Shown: positions 25,636 through 34,391, counted from the stretch's first letter. The stretch is 64,000 nucleotides of DNA from Burkholderia sp. Leaf177 (GCF_001424345.1 NZ_LMPF01000012.1:187662-251661), one strand, 5' to 3'. The notes: generated from the sequence alone by a model not told the origin. Translations and numbers: made by a program.

Positions 25636-26532
25636 GTGGCAAATGAGAAAATGCTGGCGCAAGTTCGTGAAAAGCAGGGATTTTTTGCCGCCCTGGACCA
25701 GAGCGGCGGATCGACACCCGGCGCCCTGAAGCTGTACGGCATTCCGGAGACTGCCTACAGCAACGACTCCGAGATGTTCAAACTGATCCACGAAATGCGG
25801 GTGCGCATCATCACGGCGCCTGCCTTTACGGGGGAAAAGGTTATCGGGGCCATCCTGTTCGAAGCCACCATGGACGGGCAGGCACAAGGGAAACAGGTTC
25901 CGGCTTTCCTGTGGGAAGAACGCGGGGTCGTGCCTTTCCTGAAGGTCGATAAAGGCCTGGAAACCGAGGCCGACGGTGTTCAACTGATGAAGCCGATCCC
26001 CGGTTTGGACACGCTGCTCGAACGTGCCACGAAGCTGGGTATTTTCGGCACGAAGATGCGGTCTGTCATCAACCTGAATTCAGCAACGGGTATTGCGGCA
26101 ATCGTCAAGCAGCAGTTCGAATTGGGCGCGCAGATCAATTCGCACGGCCTCATGCCAATCCTGGAGCCTGAGGTTTCAATCAAGAGCCCTGACAAGTCGG
26201 GCGCGGAAGCCACCCTGCTCGCGGAATTGACCAAGGGTCTCGATGCACTGCCGGAAAGCCAAAGCGTCATGCTCAAGCTGACCATTCCCGACGTGGCCGA
26301 TTTGTATCGTCCGCTGACCGAGCACCCGCGCGTTGCACGCGTCGTCGCACTTTCCGGCGGCTATTCGCGAACCGACGCATGCGAACGGCTTTCCTTGAAT
26401 CACGGCATGATCGCCAGCTTTTCGAGGGCTTTGATCAACGAGCTCAAGGCGCCGATGAGCGACAGTGAATTCGACGAGACGCTTGCGAAGGCCATCGACG
26501 AGATTTATCAGGCCTCTGTGAAAAAGGCCTGA
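25636..26532 (+). CDS. Class I fructose-bisphosphate aldolase
   Basis: A 298-residue protein that follows the bacterial class I aldolase family, including the Staphylococcus-type enzyme, almost block by block: GFFAALDQSGGSTPGALKLYG, GAILFEATMDG, VVPFLKVDKGLE, GVQLMKPI, IFGTKMRS, PILEPEV, VMLKLTIP and LSGGYSR. These enzymes use a Lys Schiff base, likely the Lys in MLKLTIP, and need no metal; they split fructose 1,6-bisphosphate to two triose phosphates. It starts with GTG after AGGAAGG and is preceded by a palindrome. Class I enzymes are usually additional to the class II enzyme in Burkholderia, suggesting a gluconeogenic or substrate-specific role. Confidence 0.95.
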   Translation: MANEKMLAQVREKQGFFAALDQSGGSTPGALKLYGIPETAYSNDSEMFKLIHEMRVRIITAPAFTGEKVIGAILFEATMDGQAQGKQVPAFLWEERGVVPFLKVDKGLETEADGVQLMKPIPGLDTLLERATKLGIFGTKMRSVINLNSATGIAAIVKQQFELGAQINSHGLMPILEPEVSIKSPDKSGAEATLLAELTKGLDALPESQSVMLKLTIPDVADLYRPLTEHPRVARVVALSGGYSRTDACERLSLNHGMIASFSRALINELKAPMSDSEFDETLAKAIDEIYQASVKKA

Positions 26533-26543
26533 AGCAGCTTTCA

Positions 26544-26587
26544 GAACGGCGGCTTAGGGTGAGTCAAATGGCCGCGAGTCGCCGTTC
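26544..26587. terminator. Inverted repeat between convergent aldolase and TetR genes
   Basis: GAACGGCG (26544-26551) and CGCCGTTC (26580-26587) are perfect 8-base arms 28 bases apart, between the stops of two convergent genes. It could act as a two-way terminator, but the loop is long and there is no T-run. Confidence 0.3.
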
Positions 26588-26593
26588 AAGGTG

Positions 26594-27214
26594 TTACGCA
26601 TAAGTCGCGAGAAACATATCGGCAGCAGATTCTGCCACTTGCCGTTGCTCAGCCACGCTGAGCGGCGGCTGTCCCATGGTCACCTGAGGCCAGAACGCAA
26701 ACGCTTTCACCAAGCCCTGCAACTGTTGCGAAGCGAACGCCGGATCGGTCGTCTTCAAACGGCCATCGGCAGCAGCAGCCCGTATCCAGCACGTCAAGTC
26801 TTCCTCACGCTCACCCATGCGCGCCACCATATCGCGTGCGCGCTCTGGCGAATGAATGCCCGCCGCGATCGCCACCCGGGCAAGAGACAGAAACGCTTCA
26901 TCGTTCAAAAGGCTCAGCTTCTTTAATAGAAGCTGGAGCAGTTGCCCGCGCAAAGGTTGAACGGACGAATACGCAGGCGCTTCCTCTGCATCGCTCGATT
27001 CCCATAATTGCCGCAGGATCGCCGCGAACAGCGCTTCCTTGCTCGGAAAATGGTTGTAGACCGTCCGTTTCGAGACGCCCGCGCGCGCCGCGACGCGATC
27101 CATGCTGGTCGCGTCGAAACCCGCCGCAAGGAACTCCTGGATGGCAGCGGCAATGACCGCGGCACGTTTGCGGTCGGTCAGGCGTAAAGACGTAGTGCTG
27201 GTGTTCATAGCCAA
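26594..27214 (-). CDS. TetR family transcriptional regulator
   Basis: A 206-residue TetR regulator. The HTH reads TSMDRVAARAGVSKRTVYNHFPSKEALF, followed by an AefR-like C-terminal ligand domain with LLLKKLSLLNDEAFLSLARV and LQGLVKAFAFWPQV. It is divergent from the metallo-hydrolase at 27292, with 77 bases between starts; the AGTTTA/TAAACT inverted repeat in that gap is a candidate operator. It most likely represses the hydrolase and itself. The ligand is unknown. Confidence 0.92.
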   Translation of the reverse strand: MAMNTSTTSLRLTDRKRAAVIAAAIQEFLAAGFDATSMDRVAARAGVSKRTVYNHFPSKEALFAAILRQLWESSDAEEAPAYSSVQPLRGQLLQLLLKKLSLLNDEAFLSLARVAIAAGIHSPERARDMVARMGEREEDLTCWIRAAAADGRLKTTDPAFASQQLQGLVKAFAFWPQVTMGQPPLSVAEQRQVAESAADMFLATYA

Positions 27215-27228
27215 ATTTTACACCACAC

Positions 27229-27253
27229 AGTTTACTTTTCTCCGAAATAAACT
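27229..27253. promoter_or_regulatory. Candidate TetR operator
   Basis: AGTTTA (27229-27234) and TAAACT (27248-27253) form 6-base inverted arms with 13 bases between, in the 77-base region dividing the TetR gene from the hydrolase. Position supports an operator, but the symmetry is short. Confidence 0.35.
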
Positions 27254-27291
27254 ACTTTAGGCGGTCTACTTCTTAAATCGAGGCGTCACAA

Positions 27292-28419
27292 ATGGCATCG
27301 ATCATCGGTTCAATTCGGCGCACCCTTGGCCTCACAGCGGCACAACGCGGGCGTGATCTGTTCGACGCTTCTGCCCAGCATGACGGCACGCGCTTTCGCA
27401 ACGTCAAGCCGCGTCCCGCCGAAGGTCTGCGCAAGACGCTCGGCATCGTATGGAACATCCTGTTCAATAAGCCGGATGGAACCACGCCAGGCCGCGCCCT
27501 TCCCGTTGACGCGCTGTCACGCGAGCAGCTCTACGCGGCGCCGGACCGGAGCTTGTATCGCCTTGGCCATTCGACCATGCTGCTCAAGCTGCGCGGCCAG
27601 TTCTGGCTGACCGATCCCGTCTTCGCCGAACGTGCATCTCCGTTCAAGCGCTTTGGCCCAAAACGCTTTCACGCCCCGCCCATTGCGCTCGAAGACCTGC
27701 CTGCGCTTCGCGGCGTGATTCTCTCGCACGACCACTACGACCATCTGGACCGCGAAACGGTGCTCGCGCTCGCGGCGAAAACCGGCGTGTTTCTAACGCC
27801 GTTGGGCGTGGGCGATCGCCTGATCGAATGGGGTATCGATGCGTCCAAGATTCAGCAATTCGACTGGTGGCAAAACGCCGAAATCGACGGCCTGACGTTC
27901 ACGGCCACGCCGGGGCAGCATTTCTCCGGCCGCAGTCTGTTCGATGGCAACAGCACCTTGTGGGCGTCGTGGGTAATCGTCGATGACAATCTGCGTCTGT
28001 TCTTCAGCGGCGACACGGGCTACTTCGACGGCTTCAAGACCATTGGCGAACGGCTCGGTCCATTCGACGTGACGATGCTCGAAACAGGCGCTTATGACGC
28101 GCAATGGCCGTACGTCCACATGCAGCCCGAAGAAACCATACAAGCGCATGTGGATCTGCGTGGACGATGGCTCGTGCCGGTTCACAACGGCACGTTCGAT
28201 CTGGCGATGCATCGCTGGCAAGAACCCTACGAACGTGCCGCCGCGCTGGCTGCCACGCGCGGCATTCCGCTCGCGACGCCCCGCATGGGAGAGCGGCTGG
28301 ATCTCTCGGAGCCGCACGCCGGTGAGCGGTGGTGGCGTGACACTGCGGAAGCCGCGCACGTGTCCGCGACCCCGCGCCGCTGGTACGCCTGCGGACGCAC
28401 GCGGCAAACGACTCCGTAA
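27292..28419 (+). CDS. MBL-fold metal-dependent hydrolase (UlaG / NAPE-PLD-like)
   Basis: A 375-residue metallo-beta-lactamase-fold protein. The zinc motif SHDHYDHLD (HxHxDH) is near residue 144. FSGDTGYF supplies the bridging Asp, and VPVHNGTFDLAMH a late His. The order LGHSTMLLKLRGQFWLTDPVF before the motif is typical of the UlaG/RomA/NAPE-phospholipase-D-like group, which hydrolyses lactones, phosphodiesters or N-acyl lipids. No signal peptide is seen. It is divergent from its probable TetR repressor. Confidence 0.9.
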   Translation: MASIIGSIRRTLGLTAAQRGRDLFDASAQHDGTRFRNVKPRPAEGLRKTLGIVWNILFNKPDGTTPGRALPVDALSREQLYAAPDRSLYRLGHSTMLLKLRGQFWLTDPVFAERASPFKRFGPKRFHAPPIALEDLPALRGVILSHDHYDHLDRETVLALAAKTGVFLTPLGVGDRLIEWGIDASKIQQFDWWQNAEIDGLTFTATPGQHFSGRSLFDGNSTLWASWVIVDDNLRLFFSGDTGYFDGFKTIGERLGPFDVTMLETGAYDAQWPYVHMQPEETIQAHVDLRGRWLVPVHNGTFDLAMHRWQEPYERAAALAATRGIPLATPRMGERLDLSEPHAGERWWRDTAEAAHVSATPRRWYACGRTRQTTP

Positions 28420-28432
28420 TGCTGCGGCCGCA

Positions 28433-28570
28433 TCAAGGGTCCATCTCGAGCAAGCGCATGCGACGTTCGAGATCGCCCATATCGGCGGCCGAAGCGAGAT
28501 AAGCATCGCGACGGCCGTGCTCGGCGCGTTCGAGCACCTTGGTCAAAAGCAGAAACAAATAGACGAACAT
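28433..28570 (-). CDS. DUF3563 family micro-protein (45 aa)
   Basis: A 45-residue protein starting MFVYLFLLLTKVLERAEHG. It matches the pattern of DUF3563 micro-proteins common in Burkholderia: a short hydrophobic N-terminus, RRDAYLASAADMGDLERRMR, and a C-terminal acidic end. The start is fixed by GGAGG five bases before the ATG at 28570. It lies 71 bases after the small membrane protein gene and could share the methyltransferase transcript. The function of the family is not known. Confidence 0.75.
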   Translation of the reverse strand: MFVYLFLLLTKVLERAEHGRRDAYLASAADMGDLERRMRLLEMDP

Positions 28571-28641
28571 GATGTCCTCCGATCGGCGTACACGGCATGC
28601 ACGAGTGTCATGCGCACCCTCCGCATGCAAATCTGAATGCT

Positions 28642-28818
28642 TCAGGCAAGCACGCCGAACGCCGACAGCGTGAACCGGAACGCAAAAAAGCATATCGACG
28701 AGCACAACGGCAGCGCCATCAACACCGGGCCGTAACGTAGCCCTGTCAGGCAGACCAGAGACCACATACGCAAGCCGGCGTCCAAAAAGGCGCTGACTGT
28801 CCATTTGAAGCGCGTCAT
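28642..28818 (-). CDS. Small membrane protein (58 aa)
   Basis: A 58-residue protein beginning MTRFKWTVSAFLDAGLRMW. Its ATG overlaps the methyltransferase stop codon as ATGA, a strong sign of translational coupling. Most of the remainder is hydrophobic (SLVCLTGLRYGPVLMALPL, then CFFAFRFTLSAFGVLA), giving one or two membrane segments. I recognise no family. It continues into the DUF3563 gene downstream. Confidence 0.6.
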   Translation of the reverse strand: MTRFKWTVSAFLDAGLRMWSLVCLTGLRYGPVLMALPLCSSICFFAFRFTLSAFGVLA

Positions 28819-29648
28819 TTTCGCTCCACCACTACTTCGAGATATTCGCTGGGCAGCACGAGCGTCGCGTCGCCGGAGCGATTGCGGTTATCTATCAGCG
28901 TCATCAGATCGCCGAGAAACGCGGCTTGCTTCTCGCCTTCGAGCGCGGCGATGGCCTTGTTCATCGGGCCATAATAGGTGCGGAAAATTTCGACGAAATG
29001 CGCCGGCGACCGATAGCGGAACGTGAAGTCGCGGCTCTTCGCTGCCATGCTGCGAGCGTTGTCGCCGAAGAGTTCATTGAGCCTCGCCTGAGTGCCCCAG
29101 AGCGCCGGCGATCTCACACCCGCGAGCGGAGGAATGTACTTGCCGATCGTCTTGAAGACCTGGCCGATAAAACTGTCCGGCGTCCAGTTCGCCAGGCCGA
29201 TCCGGCCGCCCGGTTTGCATACGCGCATGAGTTCGCTCGCCGCCTGCGCCTGGTTTGGCGTAAACATCACGCCGAACGTCGACATGACGATGTCGAACGA
29301 CGCGTCCGCGTAGGGCAGCGCTTCGGCATCCGCTTCCTCGAATTGCACGGCGAGCCCTTCGGCCATGGCACGTGCGCGTCCGGCTTCGAGCAACGAGCCC
29401 ACGTAATCGGTCGATGTCACGTCGCACCAGCGGCGCGCAGCGGCGAGCGTCGCGTTGCCGTTGCCCGCGGCGACGTCGAGTACGCGGCTGCCGGCGCGTA
29501 GATCGAGCGCCTCGCAAAGATTTTCGCCGACGATTTGCAACGTGGTGCCGACGACAGCATAGTTGCCCGTCGACCAGGCTGATTGTTGGCGTGCCTTGAC
29601 GGCGGCAAGGTCGGTGACAGATGAGAAAGCGATATCCGATGCGGACAT
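28815..29648 (-). CDS. Class I SAM-dependent methyltransferase (UbiE-like)
   Basis: A 277-residue methyltransferase. Motif I is VLDVAAGNGNATLAAA (about residues 56-71), motif II region includes EEADAEALPYADASFDIVMSTFGVMF and motif III is VCKPGGRIGLANW, the arrangement of UbiE/COQ5-like enzymes. The substrate is unknown; these act on quinones, lipids or small metabolites. The end of the gene overlaps the 58-residue membrane-protein gene by four bases, so their products may work together. A divergent or promoter element is not obvious upstream. Confidence 0.9.
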   Translation of the reverse strand: MSASDIAFSSVTDLAAVKARQQSAWSTGNYAVVGTTLQIVGENLCEALDLRAGSRVLDVAAGNGNATLAAARRWCDVTSTDYVGSLLEAGRARAMAEGLAVQFEEADAEALPYADASFDIVMSTFGVMFTPNQAQAASELMRVCKPGGRIGLANWTPDSFIGQVFKTIGKYIPPLAGVRSPALWGTQARLNELFGDNARSMAAKSRDFTFRYRSPAHFVEIFRTYYGPMNKAIAALEGEKQAAFLGDLMTLIDNRNRSGDATLVLPSEYLEVVVERK

Positions 29649-29783
29649 GAGATTGCTCCTTGAACCTTAAGTGACGGCAATCCGACGATGCAGATCCATG
29701 CCGCCTGTTTTAAATTAGCCGCGAATTCTCCTGCGTCGAGCGGCCCGCGCGGCGACCGGGCATCTCGACCAAAACGGCGGGAA

Positions 29784-30218
29784 TTATTCCGGCACGCGCA
29801 ATCCTGAGCCGCCCATGTCCTTCGGCAAATCTCTCAGTTTGGGCAGGCCGTCCCTCATCGCCAACCTCGTTTCTGCGTAGTGAACATGCATGCTGGCTTC
29901 ATGCGCAAAGTCGGCAATCACGGACGCGTAGACGTCGGTGAGCCCGAATCCAGGATGCTCGGTAAAGAGATGACCGCCGCACGTCGTGCACCACTTGCGA
30001 TAGCTTTGGTCAGTCTTGTTATACGTGCCGATATGATCCGCGCCCTGCGTCACCCTCACTGCTTCTGGCTTCCAGAGCGTGAACGCGTTCACAGGTCCCG
30101 CCGACCAGCTTCGGCACGATTCGCAATGGCAATAACCCATTCCTTCAGGCTTGCCGCTTAGAGTGAATTGCACTGCACCGCAAAAACACCGGGCTTGGTA
30201 AGTATCTATGTGAGTCAT
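29784..30218 (-). CDS. GFA family glutathione-dependent formaldehyde-activating-like protein
   Basis: A 144-residue GFA/CENP-V-fold protein. Zinc-binding cysteines are in ARCFCGAVQF (CxC), YCHCESCRSWS (CxCxxC) and KWCTTCGGHLF (CxxC). The fold binds a structural and a catalytic zinc. Most members are not true formaldehyde-activating enzymes and probably act on other glutathione adducts. It sits between the methyltransferase and an AraC gene in the opposite direction, and no operon partner is evident. Confidence 0.9.
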   Translation of the reverse strand: MTHIDTYQARCFCGAVQFTLSGKPEGMGYCHCESCRSWSAGPVNAFTLWKPEAVRVTQGADHIGTYNKTDQSYRKWCTTCGGHLFTEHPGFGLTDVYASVIADFAHEASMHVHYAETRLAMRDGLPKLRDLPKDMGGSGLRVPE

Positions 30219-30380
30219 TGCTGTATCCCTCGATGATCAGGGTTGGCGATTCGCCCAACTGCGCTTAACCTTTTGTCGAAGTGGTTACGCGTGAGTGCAA
30301 GTATTGGCGCGAGACCTGTTTCTTTGAATGACCGGACGTCCAGATGTTTTGCGCAGGACGCCGAAACTTACGGACTTGCC

Positions 30381-31472
30381 ATGGATGCTCTTTCCGACGT
30401 ACTTCGCCTCTTGCGTCTTAGCGGCGCGGTGTATTTAAACGGTGAATTCACCGCGCCCTGGTGCGTGGTCGGGCATGTTTCCAGGGCGCTGTGTGCCACG
30501 TTCCTGCCGCGCGCCGAACGCGTCGTGTCGTATCACCTGATTGTCGAAGGAAGCTGCTGGGCGGCTTTGACCGACGATCCCGCGTCGGCCATTCGCGTCG
30601 ATGCCGGAGAACTGCTTGTCGTGCCACAAGGCGAAGCGCATTTGATGGGCAGCTCGCTCGAAATCGCGCCTGTTCCCGCCGAAGAAATGGTGTCGAGATA
30701 TTTGAGTACATCGCCTGGAGAGGTGATGCGTTTGAGTTATGGTGCCGGGGGCGCTGAGGACGTCGAGAGCGCGAAAGCGGATGGCCGACGCACGCGCATC
30801 ATCTGCGGGTTTCTCGCTTGCGACGACATGCTTGCAGATCCAGTGCTGTCGTCGCTGCCGCGTATCTTCAAAATCGATATGCGTCACGATCCGCAATCGG
30901 CGTGGCTGGAGTCGTCGCTAAAGTTCGCCGCTGCAGAAGCCGCGGAGTGGCGCCCTGGAAGCGCAACCGTGCTCGCGCGGCTCTCCGAATTGCTCTTTGT
31001 GGAAGCGGTGCGCCGCTGTATTGAAGCCTTGCCCGCCGATCGCCGCGGCTGGCTTGCGGGCGTTGGCGACCGGTTTGTTGGAAAAGCGCTCGCATTGCTG
31101 CACGCGCAGTCCGCGCATGGCTGGACCGTGGATGAACTTGCACGCCGCGTCGGCCTCTCGCGCTCCGCATTTGCGCAGCGTTTCACGCAGTTGCTCGGTC
31201 AGGCGCCGATGCAGTATCTCGCGTGCTGGCGTCTTCAGGTTGCGGCGCAGGACCTGCTTTCGGGATCGCACTCGATTGCCGCGGTTGCCGAGCGCGTAGG
31301 TTACGAATCGGAGGCGGCATTCAATCGCGCGTTCAAACGTCAATTCGGGCTGCCACCTGCTGCCTGGCGACGGAATCGGGGAAAGCTGTCTAGCGGCGAG
31401 TCCTTATCCGAAGAGGTTGAAGTGCGGGCTGGTTCGGATGGAGAACGGGAGTATGTTGCGCACGTGGGCTGA
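30381..31472 (+). CDS. AraC family transcriptional regulator (cupin_6 type)
   Basis: A 363-residue AraC regulator with the cupin_6 opening MDALSDVLRLLRLSGAVYLNGEFTAPW, a common start in this family, so I use the ATG at 30381; the frame continues back to 30243. The sensing domain includes YHLIVEGSCWAAL and GELLVVPQGEAHLMG. The C-terminal HTH pair reads TVDELARRVGLSRSAFAQRFTQLLG and AAVAERVGYESEAAFNRAFKRQFG. A Ser/Glu-rich tail of about 35 residues follows. It is divergent from the GFA gene, which may be its target. Confidence 0.9.
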   Translation: MDALSDVLRLLRLSGAVYLNGEFTAPWCVVGHVSRALCATFLPRAERVVSYHLIVEGSCWAALTDDPASAIRVDAGELLVVPQGEAHLMGSSLEIAPVPAEEMVSRYLSTSPGEVMRLSYGAGGAEDVESAKADGRRTRIICGFLACDDMLADPVLSSLPRIFKIDMRHDPQSAWLESSLKFAAAEAAEWRPGSATVLARLSELLFVEAVRRCIEALPADRRGWLAGVGDRFVGKALALLHAQSAHGWTVDELARRVGLSRSAFAQRFTQLLGQAPMQYLACWRLQVAAQDLLSGSHSIAAVAERVGYESEAAFNRAFKRQFGLPPAAWRRNRGKLSSGESLSEEVEVRAGSDGEREYVAHVG

Positions 31473-31839
31473 GTCGGGATTACCGCGTGGGGAGCAGAAC
31501 GCGTATTTCGGCGGTATCGAAAGTAATCGGTTCTTTGGTCCATGCGTGCAAAGCAGCTGAAAGGCACGAAGCAAAAATCCGATCGAGTTCGATAATCGCT
31601 TACATTCCGAGGCCGCAAAAACCGGAGTCGCGCGGGCATGGCACGGCCGCCTAACGGGGAAAACGACTATGGAGCGCCCCTCAGCGAAATTTAAACGTCC
31701 TGGCCGCACAACGCCGTGATGCCGGGAGGAACCCGATAACCCACAAGGCTCACGGGCCGTCGAAATGACTCTGAGCGATTCCCGGACTGGCAGGAATGAT
31801 TATTGTTTGCGCTTAGCAACTCAACTTCTATTGCGCATC
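31473..31839. other. Intergenic region without recognised features
   Basis: About 370 bases between the AraC gene and the small hypothetical gene. An in-frame upstream extension of the latter (from 31765) is possible but has no ribosome site. I see no repeat, RNA gene or clear terminator. Confidence 0.5.
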
Positions 31840-32175
31840 ATGAAAGCGACCATTTGCGGCCATCACGAACTGCCCGAAGGGCACGAAGAAATCCATCGGT
31901 TCACATTCAAACTCGAAGAAGGTGGAAGCCATGCGCCGTCAGAAGAAACGATTTCGCTGCGAACGGCACGGGTGATCGTCTCTCATCTCGAGGATGGTAA
32001 CGCACTCATACAAATGCTCCGCGCCGTGGCAGCTGCCAAGCCGGAGGAGTTCGATAGCCTCATTGGTCAAGTTTTCGAGGACGCGTTTCTCGAGAACGGT
32101 CCGAGCGAACGCCTTCCCGAGCACGGTATTGCGTTTAATAACGCTTCGAAAAACGATTCTCCGCACGATGTTTGA
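31840..32175 (+). CDS. Hypothetical protein (111 aa)
   Basis: A 111-residue acidic protein starting MKATICGHHELPEGHEEIHRF. It has a predicted beta-rich first half and a helical second half (ALIQMLRAVAAAKPEEFDSLIGQVFEDAFLENG). There are no Cys pairs or membrane segments and I recognise no family. The reading frame is intact and of ordinary codon usage, which argues for a real gene; the ribosome site is poor. Its neighbours are an AraC regulator and a lipoprotein gene, which say little about its role. Confidence 0.55.
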   Translation: MKATICGHHELPEGHEEIHRFTFKLEEGGSHAPSEETISLRTARVIVSHLEDGNALIQMLRAVAAAKPEEFDSLIGQVFEDAFLENGPSERLPEHGIAFNNASKNDSPHDV

Positions 32176-32570
32176 GCGACACACTCAGCGAGCACGAGAA
32201 TACCGTTGGCTGACCGCCGCCCTCCCCGCATTTTCAGGCCAAGGCTGCGATACCGTCGCCGTTCGTTGATTACACCTACTTCGCTTGTGACCGTCTCGAC
32301 TGACGAATGAGACGCTGAGGCCAACAATGGGGACGCTGAGGCAAATTCGTCAATTAGGCAACTGCTAACATCTCCTCGCCTGATTCTTCAGGTGAGTACG
32401 ACTGCGCTACTGGAACCGTTGGTCATGCGGCTCTGAACCTGTGACGCGGTCGCTCCAAAGAACTCTCCGACATGTCCGTGTTTGCCGATCAATCGGCCGA
32501 CGGGGTAAGTCACGCGCGTTCGCAAATAAATCCAACTACAGATGTTTATAACGAGGGAGGTGGTGCGCAA
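32176..32570. other. Intergenic region upstream of repeat lipoprotein
   Basis: Nearly 400 bases with no supported gene. It includes a short repeated phrase, GACGCTGAGGC at about 32310-32320 and 32332-32342. The strong GGGAGGTGG ribosome site of the next gene lies at its right end. Confidence 0.45.
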
Positions 32571-33578
32571 ATGAATAACCCACGTGTCTATATATTTAAA
32601 TGGTCGATGCCGCTTATATTCACCGCCTTCGCTCTTGCGGCCTGTGGCGGAGACGACTCGAAGACATCGAGCAACCCGCCCGATTCCGGTAATGGCGGAC
32701 CACCGAACACGGCGCCTGATACGCCACCTTCGTCGCCTGCAATCTCGGCTTTTGTCTATGAAGGCCTGACGCCCGACACGAGCCGCGCGCAGTTCCTTTC
32801 CAGTCTGAACACGCAAGGCGCGCAGGGCTTTCGCTATCTGAGCGACTTCGCTTTCACGGCAACGACACCGCCCGATCAAACCTCGGCCTTTGTCAAAGAC
32901 CAGTCGACAACATACAGCTACGAGCTTCAGAACGTCACTTCCGGCAGCGCTGCTTTCCTGACTCAAGCGAACAGTGAAGGCGCAAGAGGTTTCCGTTGGG
33001 CCGGGGAACTCGCGGTGGGTACGGACATTTTCTTTGTTTATCGAAAAGACAATAACTCGGCAGCTACTTATTCGTATCAGGTGCTCGCTCAGCCGACGAG
33101 TAAAGCAGACGCGCTGAACCAGGCGAATGCGCAAGGCGCGCAGGGTTACTACAGTCTCGCGCCCGCATTCATGCTCGGCGATGCAAGCACGTCGTCAATT
33201 TACGAAAAGAGCTCGCAAGGTAATGCCACATACGGCTATGAGATCGCTGCGGTGCCGACCGACGATACGTCTTTCCTGGCGCAATTGAATAGCGAAGGTG
33301 CGCGTGGTTATCGTTTTCGCGGAACGTTTGTGTTCTCCGATGGAACCGGTGCGGTCTTCGCGAAGGATCTGTCGCAATCCGCCACGTTTAGTTTCTACGG
33401 TCTCGATCCGGCAACCACCAGCGCGGCATTCATCCAGCAGGCGAACGTCGAGGGCGCTAAGGGGAACGGTCTGATCGGCGAGTTCGGGTTGCCCAGTGGA
33501 AAGGTCCAGACGCTTTATTTCGTACCGGGGAACTGCAAAGGCCTGCTGTGCACGCCGGTGTCTTTGTTTGGCATCTAA
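32571..33578 (+). CDS. Lipoprotein with five tandem ~50-residue repeats
   Basis: A 335-residue lipoprotein. MNNPRVYIFKWSMPLIF...ALAAC is a lipoprotein signal, followed by a Ser/Pro/Gly-rich linker (TSSNPPDSGNGGPPNTAPD). The remainder holds five units, each with a core such as AFLTQANSEGARGFRW, FLSSLNTQGAQGFRYL, ALNQANAQGAQGYYSL, FLAQLNSEGARGYRFR and AFIQQANVEGAKGNGL, separated by beta-strand segments ending in YxYE-like phrases. The period is about 50 residues. A GGGAGG site fixes the start. It should be anchored in the outer membrane as a beta-rich array; its function is unknown. Confidence 0.82.
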   Translation: MNNPRVYIFKWSMPLIFTAFALAACGGDDSKTSSNPPDSGNGGPPNTAPDTPPSSPAISAFVYEGLTPDTSRAQFLSSLNTQGAQGFRYLSDFAFTATTPPDQTSAFVKDQSTTYSYELQNVTSGSAAFLTQANSEGARGFRWAGELAVGTDIFFVYRKDNNSAATYSYQVLAQPTSKADALNQANAQGAQGYYSLAPAFMLGDASTSSIYEKSSQGNATYGYEIAAVPTDDTSFLAQLNSEGARGYRFRGTFVFSDGTGAVFAKDLSQSATFSFYGLDPATTSAAFIQQANVEGAKGNGLIGEFGLPSGKVQTLYFVPGNCKGLLCTPVSLFGI

Positions 33579-33625
33579 AGCGCGGCGCTTAAACGGCAAA
33601 CCGCAAGCATTCGATAACCACATTT

Positions 33626-33952
33626 ATGGGGATACTCTTGAACAAGAACAACTTGAAAGTCGCCACAATCTCGGCCCTGTTAGTGACCGGATTGTCTGCC
33701 TGCGGCACGACGCAACTCAACATGATCGAAGTGCAAAAGACCACGGCGAAGACAATAGGATTAGCGTCCTCCGATGAACTAAGCATTACCAATATCAAAT
33801 ACGGACAACGTAATGCGCTCGGCGGAACGCCCGTGAACTACGATGCGACTACCACGAAGGGGCGTCGATTCGGTTGCACCGTATTCATGATTCCCGGGCT
33901 GACTCCGCTCGACAAGCCCGCTTATAACGATTGGGAATGTCACCCGCGTTAG
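33626..33952 (+). CDS. Small hypothetical lipoprotein
   Basis: A 108-residue lipoprotein: the hydrophobic KVATISALLVTGLSAC ends in lipobox LSAC. The mature part (about 82 residues) contains two further Cys residues near the end (RRFGCTVFMIPG and NDWECHPR) that could form a disulfide. It follows the repeat lipoprotein by 47 bases on the same strand and may be co-transcribed. I recognise no domain. The ATG at 33626 lacks a clear ribosome site and a TTG at 33638 is an alternative. Confidence 0.7.
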   Translation: MGILLNKNNLKVATISALLVTGLSACGTTQLNMIEVQKTTAKTIGLASSDELSITNIKYGQRNALGGTPVNYDATTTKGRRFGCTVFMIPGLTPLDKPAYNDWECHPR

Positions 33953-34013
33953 GCCTTTTATATTCCCGCCCGAGCTTGATTGTCGGCGAATACGTTTGAC
34001 GGGAATCTCGGCA

Positions 34014-34391
34014 TCACTTCGCTGGATCATGTCCCCAGTTCATCAGCGAATAACGCCAGTTCGAGTGCTCGACGTCGTGCGGACGCTGTGCAAGATGTCG
34101 TTTTATATAACCGATAACCTTGCGCATATGCGCGTAATCCGCATCCGTCAGCTCGGACTTTTTCTTGCCGAGAATATCGATGATATGCCGCCCCGATTGG
34201 TGACCAACCGATTCGTTTCCACCAGACTTCTGTCCGACCTCCCGCGACTCGTTGGTCTGCAGCCACTTCTCGAGTTGACCAGGCGTCATGTTGACGAGGT
34301 CCTTGAACGCCTTGAGAGTCTCATCGGCGTCGCTGTCTTGCGATTGTCCAGGCTTGTCGGTTTGCGAGCGGGAATGATGTTGAACGGTCAT
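34014..34391 (-). CDS. DUF3140 family protein
   Basis: A 125-residue protein of the DUF3140 type, a soluble conserved domain found in many proteobacteria and actinobacteria. Recognisable blocks are LKAFKDLVNMTPGQLEKWL, GHQSGRHIIDIL, DADYAHMRKVIGYIKRHLAQRP and WRYSLMNWGHDP at the C-terminus. AGGAAG before the ATG at 34391 fixes the start; the frame stays open to 34613. The function is unknown, though the family is often encoded near general stress genes. It stands alone here. Confidence 0.85.
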   Translation of the reverse strand: MTVQHHSRSQTDKPGQSQDSDADETLKAFKDLVNMTPGQLEKWLQTNESREVGQKSGGNESVGHQSGRHIIDILGKKKSELTDADYAHMRKVIGYIKRHLAQRPHDVEHSNWRYSLMNWGHDPAK

